64,000 nt of DNA from Clostridia bacterium (lineage in GTDB: Bacteria; Bacillota; Clostridia; Oscillospirales; Acutalibacteraceae), in assembly GCA_017618135.1 (NCBI GenBank), contig JAFZUV010000002.1, forward strand, positions 62,001 to 126,000, given 5' to 3'. Below the pieces are notes generated by a model, which worked only from the letters and a program-made list of their open reading frames with translations, was not told the DNA's origin and did no database searches. Positions 1 through 8,632 of the stretch are shown piece after piece. Both the position numbers and the translations under genes were made by a program. Positions within the stretch are counted from its first letter, which is position 1, and each line of letters starts with the position of its first letter.

Positions 1-459
1 GTGTTTATGTATCACGGAGCGGAGCATAAAACTATTTTTTGCTATGAACACGGGCTGGAGCTTACGGTGGAAAATGTACGCAGAGAACGAAGATTTCATC
101 CCCGGTGCGGAACATCGTTCTTAATTCTTATGATACTTGTAAGTATTATCGTATCGACGGTGGTTCAGCTCATTTTCCCGGGCGTTTATTCGATAGTGTG
201 GCTTTGGGTAATAGCTAAGATACTAATGGTGCCGGTAATTTGCGGACTTGGCTTTGAGCTTTTACGGCTTTGCGGCAGATATGATAATTTGTTTACTAAA
301 ATCGTATCGGCACCGGGCCTTTGGCTCCAGAGAATTACAACAAAGGAGCCGCAGGATGAGATGATTGAAATAGCTGTTGCCGCACTCCGCGCGGCTGAGC
401 CGGATGTGCCGGATGTTGACCGCAGTATTGATAAAGGACAGGAGAAAGTTGACGAATAA
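1..459 (+). CDS. YqhQ-like DUF1385 membrane protein, C-terminal part
   Basis: Only the 3' part is present: the frame is open from the first base of the window, so the start lies upstream. The 152 visible residues open with the MYHGAEHK motif that is typical of DUF1385 (YqhQ-type) proteins. Two hydrophobic segments follow at about residues 40-60 and 68-88. Family members are about 300 residues, so roughly half is seen. The biochemical role of DUF1385 is not established; a conserved His/Glu-rich motif next to membrane helices suggests a membrane-bound metalloprotein, which is inference. The gene overlaps the start of prmC by 11 bases, so the two are probably co-transcribed; this order is common in Clostridia. 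Confidence 0.85.
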   Translation: MFMYHGAEHKTIFCYEHGLELTVENVRRERRFHPRCGTSFLILMILVSIIVSTVVQLIFPGVYSIVWLWVIAKILMVPVICGLGFELLRLCGRYDNLFTKIVSAPGLWLQRITTKEPQDEMIEIAVAALRAAEPDVPDVDRSIDKGQEKVDE

Positions 460-1297
460 TACTATCTTTAATATTTACAACAAAACAAAAGAAAAGCTCA
501 GAATTTCGGGTATTGATGACTGCGGATTTGAAGCTCGTGTGATAATGAGACATATAACCGGGTTTGATAATAAAAAAATATTGATGAATTATAACTATGT
601 CTTAAACAGGAGTCAGCTCCTGAAACTTGACAGTATTATTAAAAGGCGGCAGGCGCGGTACCCGCTTCAGTATATTTTAGGTGAATGGTCTTTTTACGGC
701 AGAACCTTTAAGGTGGGCGAGGGCGTTTTAATTCCGAGAAGTGACACGGAGGTTGTTGTTGAGACCGCGTTAAACCTCATAAAAGATAAAGAAAATCCGA
801 GAATTCTCGATTTATGCGCGGGTAGCGGCGCGATAGGAATAACACTGTCGCTTGAGCGGCCGGACAGTAATGTAGTGCTGCTTGAAAAGTATGAAAAGCC
901 GCTTCAATTTGCCGAAAGAAACAGGGAAATAAACAAAGCGCAAAACGCCCAATGCGTACAGGGGGATGTGCTCAAGTCGGATTTGGCTGACAAGGAATTT
1001 GACTTGATTGTTTCGAACCCTCCGTATATAAGCGTAAGTGATATGAAAGCTCTGCAGCCGGAAGTCAGATTTGAGCCGTCGGAGGCGCTTTGCCCCGGTG
1101 AAGATGAATTGCTTTTTTATAAAGAAATAATCAAACGCTACGGTAATTCGGTCAGCTTTGGAGGAAGCATCTGCTTTGAAGTGGGCATAAATGAGGCTGA
1201 GCGTGTGAAAGAGCTGATGTCCGAAGTATTTAATTCGGTAGAAACTGAAAAAGATTACGCCGGAATCGAGAGAGTGGTTTTCGGGACAGCGAAATAG
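449..1297 (+). CDS. prmC: Peptide chain release factor N5-glutamine methyltransferase PrmC
   Basis: PrmC transfers a methyl group from S-adenosylmethionine to the glutamine of the GGQ motif in release factors RF1 and RF2 and so increases termination efficiency in the cytoplasm. The 282-residue product has an N-terminal helical domain (about 1-85), the SAM-binding motif I DLCAGSGAIG at 121-130 and the catalytic NPPY at 190-193. The frame can be extended upstream to 377, but an AGGAG at 440-444 and the family length favour the TTG at 449, inside the end of the YqhQ-like gene. In many Firmicutes prmC sits beside prfA; here the next gene is recA instead. The identification is firm and the start reasonably so. 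Confidence 0.95.
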   Translation: MTNNTIFNIYNKTKEKLRISGIDDCGFEARVIMRHITGFDNKKILMNYNYVLNRSQLLKLDSIIKRRQARYPLQYILGEWSFYGRTFKVGEGVLIPRSDTEVVVETALNLIKDKENPRILDLCAGSGAIGITLSLERPDSNVVLLEKYEKPLQFAERNREINKAQNAQCVQGDVLKSDLADKEFDLIVSNPPYISVSDMKALQPEVRFEPSEALCPGEDELLFYKEIIKRYGNSVSFGGSICFEVGINEAERVKELMSEVFNSVETEKDYAGIERVVFGTAK

Positions 1298-1336
1298 TAT
1301 ACAATCCAGTTAAAATATATTTACGGAGGCAGAAAA

Positions 1337-2479
1337 ATGGCAAGAGAAAAAATTACAAAAACCGTAGGCACGGATAAATCAAGCGAAGGCCGCGAAAAGG
1401 CGTTGGCTACCGCAATGGCACAGATAGAAAAACAGTACGGCAAGGGTGCTGTCATGAAGCTCGGCGAAAACGCTTCCATGAGTGTTGAGCACATAAAAAC
1501 CGGCTCGTTGGCACTTGATATGGCACTCGGTATCGGCGGTATTCCGCGCGGCAGGATAGTGGAGATTTACGGACCTGAGTCGTCCGGTAAAACAACCCTG
1601 GCGCTTCACTGCGTTGCCGAAGCTCAAAAGGCCGGCGGAACTGCGGCGTTTATAGATGTTGAGCATGCGCTTGACCCGGTTTACGCCGAAAATTTGGGTG
1701 TGGATATTGATTCCCTTTTGGTATCTCAACCCGATTCCGGCGAACAGGCGCTTGAAATTGCGGAGGCTCTCGTTCGCTCAGGCGCTATAGATATTATCGT
1801 TATAGACTCGGTCGCCGCGCTTGTTACCCGTGCTGAAATTGAGGGCGAAATGGGAGATAATCATGTAGGACAGCTTGCGCGCCTTATGTCGCAGGCACTA
1901 CGCAAGCTTACCGGCGCGCTTTCAAAGTCAAACTGCTCTGCTATATTTATCAATCAGCTTCGTGAAAAAATCGGTGTAATTTACGGCAATCCCGAGACCA
2001 CGACCGGCGGCAGGGCGCTTAAGTTTTATGCAAGCGTAAGAATTGATGTCAGAAAAATCGAGGCAATAAAGAACGGAAGCGAGATTATCGGCTCACGCAC
2101 ACGAGCTCGAGTTGTTAAAAACAAGGTTGCGCCTCCTTTCCGTGAGGCGGAGTTTGATGTTATGTACGGCAAAGGCATATCCCACACGGGAGAGCTTGTT
2201 GATATGGGCCTTGAGCTTGAGGTTCTTAAACGCTCGGGCGCATGGTTCTATTACGGCGAGACCAGAATAGGTCAGGGAAAGGATAATGTTAAACAGCTGC
2301 TTGAGGAAAACCAACAGTTGGCAAAAGAAATTGAAGATAAGATAATGGACAGATACGATATGCGCCTTTCCGGTAAAAAGGAACCGTCTAAGCAGGATGA
2401 AGAGGTTATTATGCCGATTGAAGCTCAAGAACCCGTCCGGCATAAAAAGGTAAATATTGATATAGCGGTTGAAGACTGA
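1337..2479 (+). CDS. recA: Recombinase RecA
   Basis: RecA forms ATP-dependent filaments on single-stranded DNA, catalyses strand exchange in homologous recombination and stimulates LexA self-cleavage. The 380-residue protein carries the Walker A motif GPESSGKTT at 79-87, the family-typical stretch around [10 protein letters not shown] (reading [10 protein letters not shown] here), and a charged C-terminal tail. A GGAGG lies just before the ATG. There is no distinct LexA-type operator that I can point to in the 39 bases upstream. The stop codon overlaps the ATG of recX by one base, the usual arrangement for a recombinase and its modulator. Confidence 0.98.
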   Translation: MAREKITKTVGTDKSSEGREKALATAMAQIEKQYGKGAVMKLGENASMSVEHIKTGSLALDMALGIGGIPRGRIVEIYGPESSGKTTLALHCVAEAQKAGGTAAFIDVEHALDPVYAENLGVDIDSLLVSQPDSGEQALEIAEALVRSGAIDIIVIDSVAALVTRAEIEGEMGDNHVGQLARLMSQALRKLTGALSKSNCSAIFINQLREKIGVIYGNPETTTGGRALKFYASVRIDVRKIEAIKNGSEIIGSRTRARVVKNKVAPPFREAEFDVMYGKGISHTGELVDMGLELEVLKRSGAWFYYGETRIGQGKDNVKQLLEENQQLAKEIEDKIMDRYDMRLSGKKEPSKQDEEVIMPIEAQEPVRHKKVNIDIAVED

Positions 2480-3102
2480 TGAAGGTGATCTCCTTAAAGC
2501 GTGAAAAGAGTCATCTTGTCAGCGTTGCGTTTGAAAACGGCGAAAGCGTGCTTCTGGATATTGACTTGTGCGTACAAAAATGTATTCATGAGGGCGATGA
2601 GATTACAGACGAGCAAATAAGCGAATATAAGTCGGAATCTGATTATATGCGTGCAAAATCAAGGGCGCTCTGGCTGCTTGACAGATATATCTACAGTGAG
2701 CGAAACCTTTTTAAAAAGTTAAGGCAGGCGGGATTTGGAGAGATTCCGGCGGCAAGGGCAATATCCCGCCTTAAAGAACTTGGCATTATTGACGATAAAT
2801 CCTTAGCCTACCGTTACGCGCAAGCCCTCGAGCGGCGCGGCGTATCAAAAAGAGAAGCTTACGGAAAGCTGTACGGCAAGGGTTTTAATTCCGATACGAT
2901 AAATGAGGCGCTCGAAGGCGCGGCGTTTGACGAGGATAAACAACTCAGGGAACTGATAGAGCGTAAATACAACGGCAAGCTTCTCTCAGGTGATATTGAT
3001 AAGGTTTATGCCGCGCTTGTGCGTAAAGGGTTTTCATACAGCGCAGTGAGAAACGCACTTAAAGAATTCAGTCGGAAAATCGAATTAAGCGGTGAAGAAT
3101 AA
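2479..3102 (+). CDS. recX: RecA regulatory protein RecX
   Basis: RecX binds RecA filaments and modulates, usually inhibits, their growth. The 207-residue product has the all-helical RecX layout: repeated three-helix units from about residue 55 to the end with the RALWLLDRY-like start of the first unit and a KGFSYSAVRNAL segment near the C-terminus. The first 50 residues form the small N-terminal extension seen in Firmicute RecX. It starts at the ATG embedded in the recA stop and ends immediately before the rimO ATG, so it belongs to the same transcript. Confidence 0.93.
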   Translation: MKVISLKREKSHLVSVAFENGESVLLDIDLCVQKCIHEGDEITDEQISEYKSESDYMRAKSRALWLLDRYIYSERNLFKKLRQAGFGEIPAARAISRLKELGIIDDKSLAYRYAQALERRGVSKREAYGKLYGKGFNSDTINEALEGAAFDEDKQLRELIERKYNGKLLSGDIDKVYAALVRKGFSYSAVRNALKEFSRKIELSGEE

Positions 3103-4440
3103 ATGAGTAAAGTAAGTATGGTAAGCCTCGGTTGTCCTAAAAACCAGGTTGACGCCGAGCAGATGTTATATACTCTTAAATCGGCGGGCTTTGAGATAAC
3201 CTCAAGTGAAGCGGAGGCTGATGCGATAATCGTCAACACCTGCGGCTTCATAGAGGCGGCAAAGGCGGAGGCGATAGAAAACATACTTGAAGCGGCGAAG
3301 TATAAAGCGGAGGGCAAGTGCCGGGCGTTGATAGTCACAGGCTGTTTAGCTGAGCGTTACCGTGACGATGTAACAGAGGAAATCCCTGAAGTGGATGTCT
3401 GCGTAGGTATAGGGCAAAACCGGAATATTGCCGAAATAGTAAAAGAGGCTCTTTCCGGAAACAAGAAAAACCGTTACGGTGAAAAGTACGAGCTTGACCT
3501 TGACAGTCCGCGAATGCTCGGTGGACCTTTTTATACCGCGTACTTAAAAATAGCAGACGGTTGCGATAACTGCTGTACATATTGCGCCATACCCAAAATT
3601 CGCGGCAGGATGCGCAGCCGCAGGATAGAGGACATAGTAAAAGAGGCTTCTTTACTTGCACGCGACGGAGTAAAGGAAATTGTTTTAGTTGCGCAGGACA
3701 CTACGGCTTACGGACAGGATATTTACGGCAAGCCCGTTCTTTGTGACCTTTTAAGAGAATTGGTGAAAATTAAAGAGCTTGTCTGGATAAGAACACTCTA
3801 CACATATCCCGAGAGAATTACAGATGAATTCTTGACTCTTGTGCGGGATGAAGATAAGCTTGTAAAATACATAGACATACCCGTTCAGCACTGTAACGAT
3901 AATATACTTTCCCGTATGAACCGAAAAAGCGACAAGAAAAGTCTTTACGCTCTTATGGAAAAAATACGCAAAACGGTACCGGATATAACGGTAAGAACAA
4001 CGCTTATTGTAGGTTTTCCCGGCGAGAGCGAAGAGGAGTTTGCAGAGCTTGACAAGTTTGTAAAGGATATGGAGTTTGACAGACTCGGTTGTTTCACATA
4101 TTCCGCTGAGGAAGATACAGCCGCCGCCGGCTTTGACGGTCAGATAAGCGAGCAGACCAAGCAGGACCGGTGCGAGGTTATTATGCAGTCGCAAAACACC
4201 ATTACCGAAAAGAAAAACAGCGAAAAAATCGGCAAAACATACAAGGTGCTTATTGAGGGTTATGACGATTATATAAAATGTTACTTCGGAAGAAGTGAGT
4301 CTGACGCGCCGGAGGTTGACGGAAAAGTGTTTTTTACAACTCCCCGCTCACTTAAAATCGGCGAGTTTGCAAATGTTAGAATAAATGATGTTTTGGAATA
4401 CGATCTGTTAGGAGAACTGTGTGATGAATTTACCGAATAA
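3103..4440 (+). CDS. rimO: Ribosomal protein S12 methylthiotransferase RimO
   Basis: RimO is a radical-SAM enzyme that adds a methylthio group to the conserved aspartate of ribosomal protein S12. The 445-residue protein has the N-terminal MTTase domain with cluster cysteines at 11, 47 and 81, the radical-SAM CxxxCxxC at 154, 158 and 161, and a C-terminal TRAM domain from about 375. The N-terminus MSKVSMVSLGCPKNQ is typical of RimO rather than the related MiaB. It begins directly after the recX stop and overlaps the pgsA start region, which supports co-transcription. Confidence 0.96.
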   Translation: MSKVSMVSLGCPKNQVDAEQMLYTLKSAGFEITSSEAEADAIIVNTCGFIEAAKAEAIENILEAAKYKAEGKCRALIVTGCLAERYRDDVTEEIPEVDVCVGIGQNRNIAEIVKEALSGNKKNRYGEKYELDLDSPRMLGGPFYTAYLKIADGCDNCCTYCAIPKIRGRMRSRRIEDIVKEASLLARDGVKEIVLVAQDTTAYGQDIYGKPVLCDLLRELVKIKELVWIRTLYTYPERITDEFLTLVRDEDKLVKYIDIPVQHCNDNILSRMNRKSDKKSLYALMEKIRKTVPDITVRTTLIVGFPGESEEEFAELDKFVKDMEFDRLGCFTYSAEEDTAAAGFDGQISEQTKQDRCEVIMQSQNTITEKKNSEKIGKTYKVLIEGYDDYIKCYFGRSESDAPEVDGKVFFTTPRSLKIGEFANVRINDVLEYDLLGELCDEFTE

Positions 4441-5020
4441 GCTTACTGTGGCTCGAATTATTGCCACGCCGGTTTTTTTGGCGATAATGCTGGCGGATAG
4501 AATTATGTTTAACTCTACTGTTGCTCTTTTCCTTTTTATCGCAGCGTCGCTTACCGATTTGCTTGACGGGAAAATAGCGCGTTCGCGCGGCATGATTACA
4601 AACTTCGGAAAGTTTTTAGACCCTATTGCGGATAAAATGCTTACTACTGCGGCAATGCTCGGGTTTATCGTAATTCTGCCAAGCGAAAATCTTAAAATAC
4701 AAATGGCTATTATTACATTTATCACCCTGTTCAGGGAGTTTACAGTCGCATCGGTGAGGCTTATAGCTGTTTCCTCCGCCTCGCAAAAGGTTATTCCGGC
4801 AAACATTTGGGGAAAGCTTAAAACCGTTGCGCAAATGACGAGTATCATTATAGGGCTGGCGGCATATTCTGTTAATGAAATATTCTGTCTGTCTGCCGCG
4901 TTTTTCGGCGTAACACTTGCGGCGTTTATGGCAGTCAGTTGGGTTTCTGCCGTACTTTGCACCGTATCGGGACTCATTTACTTAAAAGACAGCAAAGAAT
5001 TCATTGATTCGAGAAAATAG
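4424..5020 (+). CDS. pgsA: CDP-diacylglycerol-glycerol-3-phosphate 3-phosphatidyltransferase
   Basis: PgsA makes phosphatidylglycerol phosphate from CDP-diacylglycerol and glycerol 3-phosphate in the membrane. The 198-residue protein has several hydrophobic helices and the CDP-alcohol phosphotransferase signature, beginning DLLDGKIAR at about residue 45 and ending with GKFLDPIADK, so the metal-binding aspartates are all present. Two starts are possible, GTG 4421 and ATG 4424; AGGAG at 4410-4414 fits either and ATG is preferred. The start overlaps the end of rimO. In many Firmicutes pgsA is a neighbour of recA, as here. Confidence 0.95.
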   Translation: MNLPNKLTVARIIATPVFLAIMLADRIMFNSTVALFLFIAASLTDLLDGKIARSRGMITNFGKFLDPIADKMLTTAAMLGFIVILPSENLKIQMAIITFITLFREFTVASVRLIAVSSASQKVIPANIWGKLKTVAQMTSIIIGLAAYSVNEIFCLSAAFFGVTLAAFMAVSWVSAVLCTVSGLIYLKDSKEFIDSRK

Positions 5021-5031
5021 GAGTGTTTGGC

Positions 5032-5661
5032 TTGTTTGATCAAATAAAAGAGGATATTCGCGCGGCAATGGACCGCGATCCGGCGGCGAACAGCGCGCTT
5101 GAAGTGTTTTTTCTATATCCGGGAGTGAAGGCTATCAGAGCGTACAGAAGGGCGCATAAGCAGTATTTGAAGGGGCATAAGTTTCGTGCCCGTATGATTT
5201 CTCAGCGCGCCGCAAAAAAGACCGGCATTGAAATTCATCCGGGCGCCAAGATAGGCAAACGCTTTGTGATAGACCACGGTCACGGTGTGGTTATAGGGGA
5301 AACCGCGGAGATAGGCGATGATGTGCTTATATACCAGGGAGTGACTTTAGGCGGCACCGGTAAGGATACAGGAAAAAGACATCCGACGATCGGCAATAAT
5401 GTTATGATAAGCGCCGGAGCTAAGGTTTTAGGGCCGCTTAAGGTAGGGGATAATTCCCGCATTGCGGCGGGCGCGGTAGTGCTTGAGGAGGTACCGCCTA
5501 ACAGTACGGTGGTGGGCGTACCGGCGCGCATTGTTAAGCAGGACGGTAAAAAGGTCTACTGCAAGCTGCTTGACCAGATTCATGTTCCGGATCCGATAGC
5601 GCAGGAGATAACACGGCTTGAAAAACGCATAAAGGCACTCGAAGGAGAAAGAAAAAAATGA
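5032..5661 (+). CDS. cysE: Serine O-acetyltransferase
   Basis: CysE acetylates L-serine with acetyl-CoA, the first step of cysteine synthesis. The 209-residue product is the short, EpsC/CysE type: a short helical N-terminus followed by a left-handed beta-helix of hexapeptide repeats, with the catalytic region IDHGHGVVIGETAEIG and the acetyl-CoA-binding QGVTLGGTGK stretch. An upstream GTG at 5023 is in frame but is part of the Shine-Dalgarno sequence AGGAG (5019-5023). The TTG at 5032 gives the usual N-terminus MFDQIKEDI. The last bases overlap the cysS start (ATGA), the cysE-cysS pairing common in Firmicutes. Confidence 0.95.
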   Translation: MFDQIKEDIRAAMDRDPAANSALEVFFLYPGVKAIRAYRRAHKQYLKGHKFRARMISQRAAKKTGIEIHPGAKIGKRFVIDHGHGVVIGETAEIGDDVLIYQGVTLGGTGKDTGKRHPTIGNNVMISAGAKVLGPLKVGDNSRIAAGAVVLEEVPPNSTVVGVPARIVKQDGKKVYCKLLDQIHVPDPIAQEITRLEKRIKALEGERKK

Positions 5662-7037
5662 GGATTTTTAATACTCTCACACGCGAAAAGGAAGAGCTTA
5701 AGCCTATAAAAGAAGGCGAGATTAACATCTACGCCTGCGGACCTACGGTTTACAATTATATACATATCGGTAATGCGCGTCCGCTTTGCGTGTTTGATGT
5801 TTTCAGGCGCTATCTTGAGTGGCGAGGATATAAAGTGAATTTCGTTCAGAATTTTACCGACATTGACGATAAGCTCATAAACAAATCCAACGAGGAAGGT
5901 ATTACGGTAAGCGAGGTTGCCGAAAGGTATATAAAGGAATTCTGGGTGGACGCCAAGGGACTTAATGTGAGAGAAGCTACCGTTCACCCGAGAGCGACCG
6001 AGAATATAGATGAAATAATACGGCTTATAACCGTGCTTATGGAAAAGGGATATGCCTACGGCGCAGGCGGAGATGTCTATTACAGAACCAAAAAGTTTGC
6101 CGATTACGGAAAACTTTCTCATCAACCGCTTGAGGATCTGGAGGCGGGCGCCAGAATAAGTACCGGCGACATCAAAGAGGATCCTATGGATTTCTGCTTG
6201 TGGAAGGGCGCAAAGGAAGGCGAGCCTTTCTGGGAGTCGCCTTTCGGGAAAGGCAGACCCGGCTGGCACATAGAATGCTCGGCTATGGCGGGGAAATATC
6301 TCGGCAAGACCATAGACATACACTGCGGCGGCTTTGACCTTATATTTCCTCATCATGAAAACGAGATTGCTCAGTCTGAAGCGGCAAACGGATGTGAGTT
6401 TTCACATTACTGGATGCATAACGGTTTTATAAATGTTGACAACAGGAAAATGTCAAAGTCTTTAGGTAATTTCTTTACAGTGCGTGATGTGGCGGAAAAA
6501 TACGGTTATGAGCCTATAAGGTACCTTATGATTTCCTCTCAGTACAGAGGACCGATAAATTATTCAATCGATATAATAGAGCAAAGCAAAAATGCTTTAG
6601 AACGGCTTTATAATTGCCGCGATAACATTGATTTCGTGCTTAAAAGCGCCCAAGACGGAGATGTTTCCGCGTCGTTTTGCGAGCAAAGAAAACAAGAGTT
6701 TATTGCCGCCATGGAGGATGACCTTAACACCGCCGACGCGCTCGCGGCGCTTTTCGGACTTGTTCGTGATATAAACACAGCGGTATCGCAGGGCGCTTCA
6801 AAACAAACACTCATCAAGTGCGCGGAGGCGTTCGATGAATTATCTTCGGTTTTAGGACTTGTATATAATCGTAAAACACAGGTGCTTGACGGCGAAATAG
6901 AAGAGCTTATAATTAAGCGTACACAGGCGCGAAAAGACCGCGATTTTAAAACGGCTGATGAGATACGCGACAAATTAAAGGCAATGGGTATAATACTTGA
7001 AGATACCAAAGACGGTGTTAAATGGACAAGGCAGTAA
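5658..7037 (+). CDS. cysS: Cysteinyl-tRNA synthetase
   Basis: CysS charges tRNA-Cys with cysteine. The 459-residue class I synthetase shows the HIGN signature at 36-39, the KMSKS loop at 264-268, and the zinc ligands expected for the family: Cys27, Cys207, His232 and Glu236. Length is normal. Its start overlaps the cysE stop by four bases and its end overlaps the next methyltransferase gene by 16 bases, so cysteine synthesis and cysteine charging are translationally coupled. Confidence 0.97.
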   Translation: MRIFNTLTREKEELKPIKEGEINIYACGPTVYNYIHIGNARPLCVFDVFRRYLEWRGYKVNFVQNFTDIDDKLINKSNEEGITVSEVAERYIKEFWVDAKGLNVREATVHPRATENIDEIIRLITVLMEKGYAYGAGGDVYYRTKKFADYGKLSHQPLEDLEAGARISTGDIKEDPMDFCLWKGAKEGEPFWESPFGKGRPGWHIECSAMAGKYLGKTIDIHCGGFDLIFPHHENEIAQSEAANGCEFSHYWMHNGFINVDNRKMSKSLGNFFTVRDVAEKYGYEPIRYLMISSQYRGPINYSIDIIEQSKNALERLYNCRDNIDFVLKSAQDGDVSASFCEQRKQEFIAAMEDDLNTADALAALFGLVRDINTAVSQGASKQTLIKCAEAFDELSSVLGLVYNRKTQVLDGEIEELIIKRTQARKDRDFKTADEIRDKLKAMGIILEDTKDGVKWTRQ

Positions 7038-7759
7038 ATATTAAAAAAGAGCCTATAGGTAGCGGTCGTCATATACTTGTATCAGGCGAGCATACCTTTG
7101 GTACCGACGCGGTTCTGCTTGCCGATTTTGCAAAAGCAAAAAAGAGCGATATAATGGTAGACCTCGGAACAGGCTGCGGTATAATACCCTTTTTAATGCT
7201 AAGGGACGGTAATTTAAAATCGGCTGTGGGCGTCGATATAGCTTCGGCGGCGATAGATATTGCTTTACAGACAGCGAAAGCGGAAGGATTTGACTCATTT
7301 TCGGGTATTGTATCCGATATAAGCAAACTTAAGGGCAAAATTTCTTTCGGCGATAAAACGCTTGTTACCTGCAACCCGCCCTATAAAGCGGCAGGCGCGG
7401 GCATAAAGGCACAAAACGGCGCCCGGTTGACGGCGAGGCAGGAGACCTCCTGCACTCTTGAGGATATAGTAGCCGCAGGAAGCAGGCTTCTTAAAACGGG
7501 CGGCAGACTTTGTATGTGCCAGCGTCCGGAGCGTACAGCTGAGCTTATATGCCTTATGAGTAAATATAAATCGGAACCGAAAAGACTGCGATTTGCAGCA
7601 AAAAATACCGGTGAGGCGCCTTGGCTTGTGCTCATAGAGGGGCGGAAGGACGGCAGGCCGGGACTTACGGTAGAACCCACGCTGAATATTTATAAAGGCG
7701 GCGAATTATCCGACGAAATGAAATCCATATACGGACCTTACAAGGAGGCGTATCTTTAA
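7022..7759 (+). CDS. TrmN6/YabB-like tRNA (adenine-N6) methyltransferase
   Basis: This is a Rossmann-fold SAM-dependent methyltransferase of 245 residues related to E. coli TrmN6 (YfiC), which modifies A37 of tRNA1-Val, and to B. subtilis YabB. It has the SAM motif DLGTGCGIIP near residue 42 and the N6-adenine catalytic motif NPPY near residue 118, plus the family's N-terminal HTFGTDAVLL segment. In Bacillus yabB lies just before rsmI, as it does here. The start codon is inside the end of cysS and has only a weak ribosome-binding site; translational coupling is likely. Substrate assignment rests on family and context. Confidence 0.85.
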   Translation: MDKAVNIKKEPIGSGRHILVSGEHTFGTDAVLLADFAKAKKSDIMVDLGTGCGIIPFLMLRDGNLKSAVGVDIASAAIDIALQTAKAEGFDSFSGIVSDISKLKGKISFGDKTLVTCNPPYKAAGAGIKAQNGARLTARQETSCTLEDIVAAGSRLLKTGGRLCMCQRPERTAELICLMSKYKSEPKRLRFAAKNTGEAPWLVLIEGRKDGRPGLTVEPTLNIYKGGELSDEMKSIYGPYKEAYL

Positions 7760-8583
7760 TGGCAGGTAAAATTTATGTTGTGGGTACGCCGATAGGAAAT
7801 CTTGAGGATTTTTCCCCGCGCGCGGTAAGGGTATTATCCGATGTTGATTTTATTGCCGCGGAGGATACGCGGGTCACGCTTAAACTGTTAAACCATTTCG
7901 GCATAAAAAAAGAAACAGTATCATATTACGAACATAACAAAGCTTCAAAGGGTGAATACTTAATTCGCCGTGTGCTCGGGGGCGAAAATCTCGCGATAGT
8001 AAGCGATGCGGGGATGCCGGCAATATCCGACCCGGGGGAGGATATTGTCCGCGAAGCTCACGAAGCCGGCATCACTGTAGAATCAGTACCGGGGCCGAGC
8101 GCGCTTGTTACGGCGCTGAGCATATCGGGATTTCCGTCCGGCAGATTTTGTTTTGAAGGATTTCTTTCGGTAAACAGGATAAGTCGTAAAGAGCGTTTGG
8201 AGGAAATTAAAAACGAAACGCGCACGCTTATATTCTATGAGGCGCCGCACAAATTACTGAAAACGCTTGCCGATATGAGAGAAGCACTCGGCGAAAGGGA
8301 AATATGTATAGTAAAAGAGCTTACAAAAATTCATGAAACGGTTTACAGAACCGATTTTTCATCTGCGATAGCATTTTTTACCGACAATAAACCGCGCGGT
8401 GAATATGTGGTAATAATAAAGGGTGCGGGCAAAGAGGAATGCAACCCCGAATTTACTTTGGCAGAGGCTCAAAACTTGGCGAGAAAGCTTATGAGCGAAG
8501 GCTGTTCGGCCTCTGCGGCGGCAAAGGAAGCCGCAAGCGTCAGCGGTTATAAAAAAGGTGAAATTTATAAGGCAATCGTGTAA
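7759..8583 (+). CDS. rsmI: 16S rRNA (cytidine1402-2'-O)-methyltransferase RsmI
   Basis: RsmI methylates the 2'-hydroxyl of C1402 in the decoding centre of 16S rRNA. The 274-residue product is a tetrapyrrole-methylase-fold enzyme beginning GKIYVVGTPIGNLED, with the SDAGMPAISDPG loop, VPGPSALVTAL and FEGFL segments that define the family. The C-terminal 50 residues form the small extra domain usual in RsmI. It starts at the stop codon of the preceding methyltransferase gene (one-base overlap). Confidence 0.97.
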   Translation: MAGKIYVVGTPIGNLEDFSPRAVRVLSDVDFIAAEDTRVTLKLLNHFGIKKETVSYYEHNKASKGEYLIRRVLGGENLAIVSDAGMPAISDPGEDIVREAHEAGITVESVPGPSALVTALSISGFPSGRFCFEGFLSVNRISRKERLEEIKNETRTLIFYEAPHKLLKTLADMREALGEREICIVKELTKIHETVYRTDFSSAIAFFTDNKPRGEYVVIIKGAGKEECNPEFTLAEAQNLARKLMSEGCSASAAAKEAASVSGYKKGEIYKAIV

Positions 8584-8632
8584 AATTGCCTTTAAAATAT
8601 TTTTAGTATTCTAAGGTATGGGAAGTTGAATT

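Noticed and set aside
4408-4977. 189-codon minus-strand open frame opposite pgsA
   Set aside because: It mirrors the codon pattern of pgsA, has no recognisable domain, and pgsA is a certain gene with all catalytic residues.
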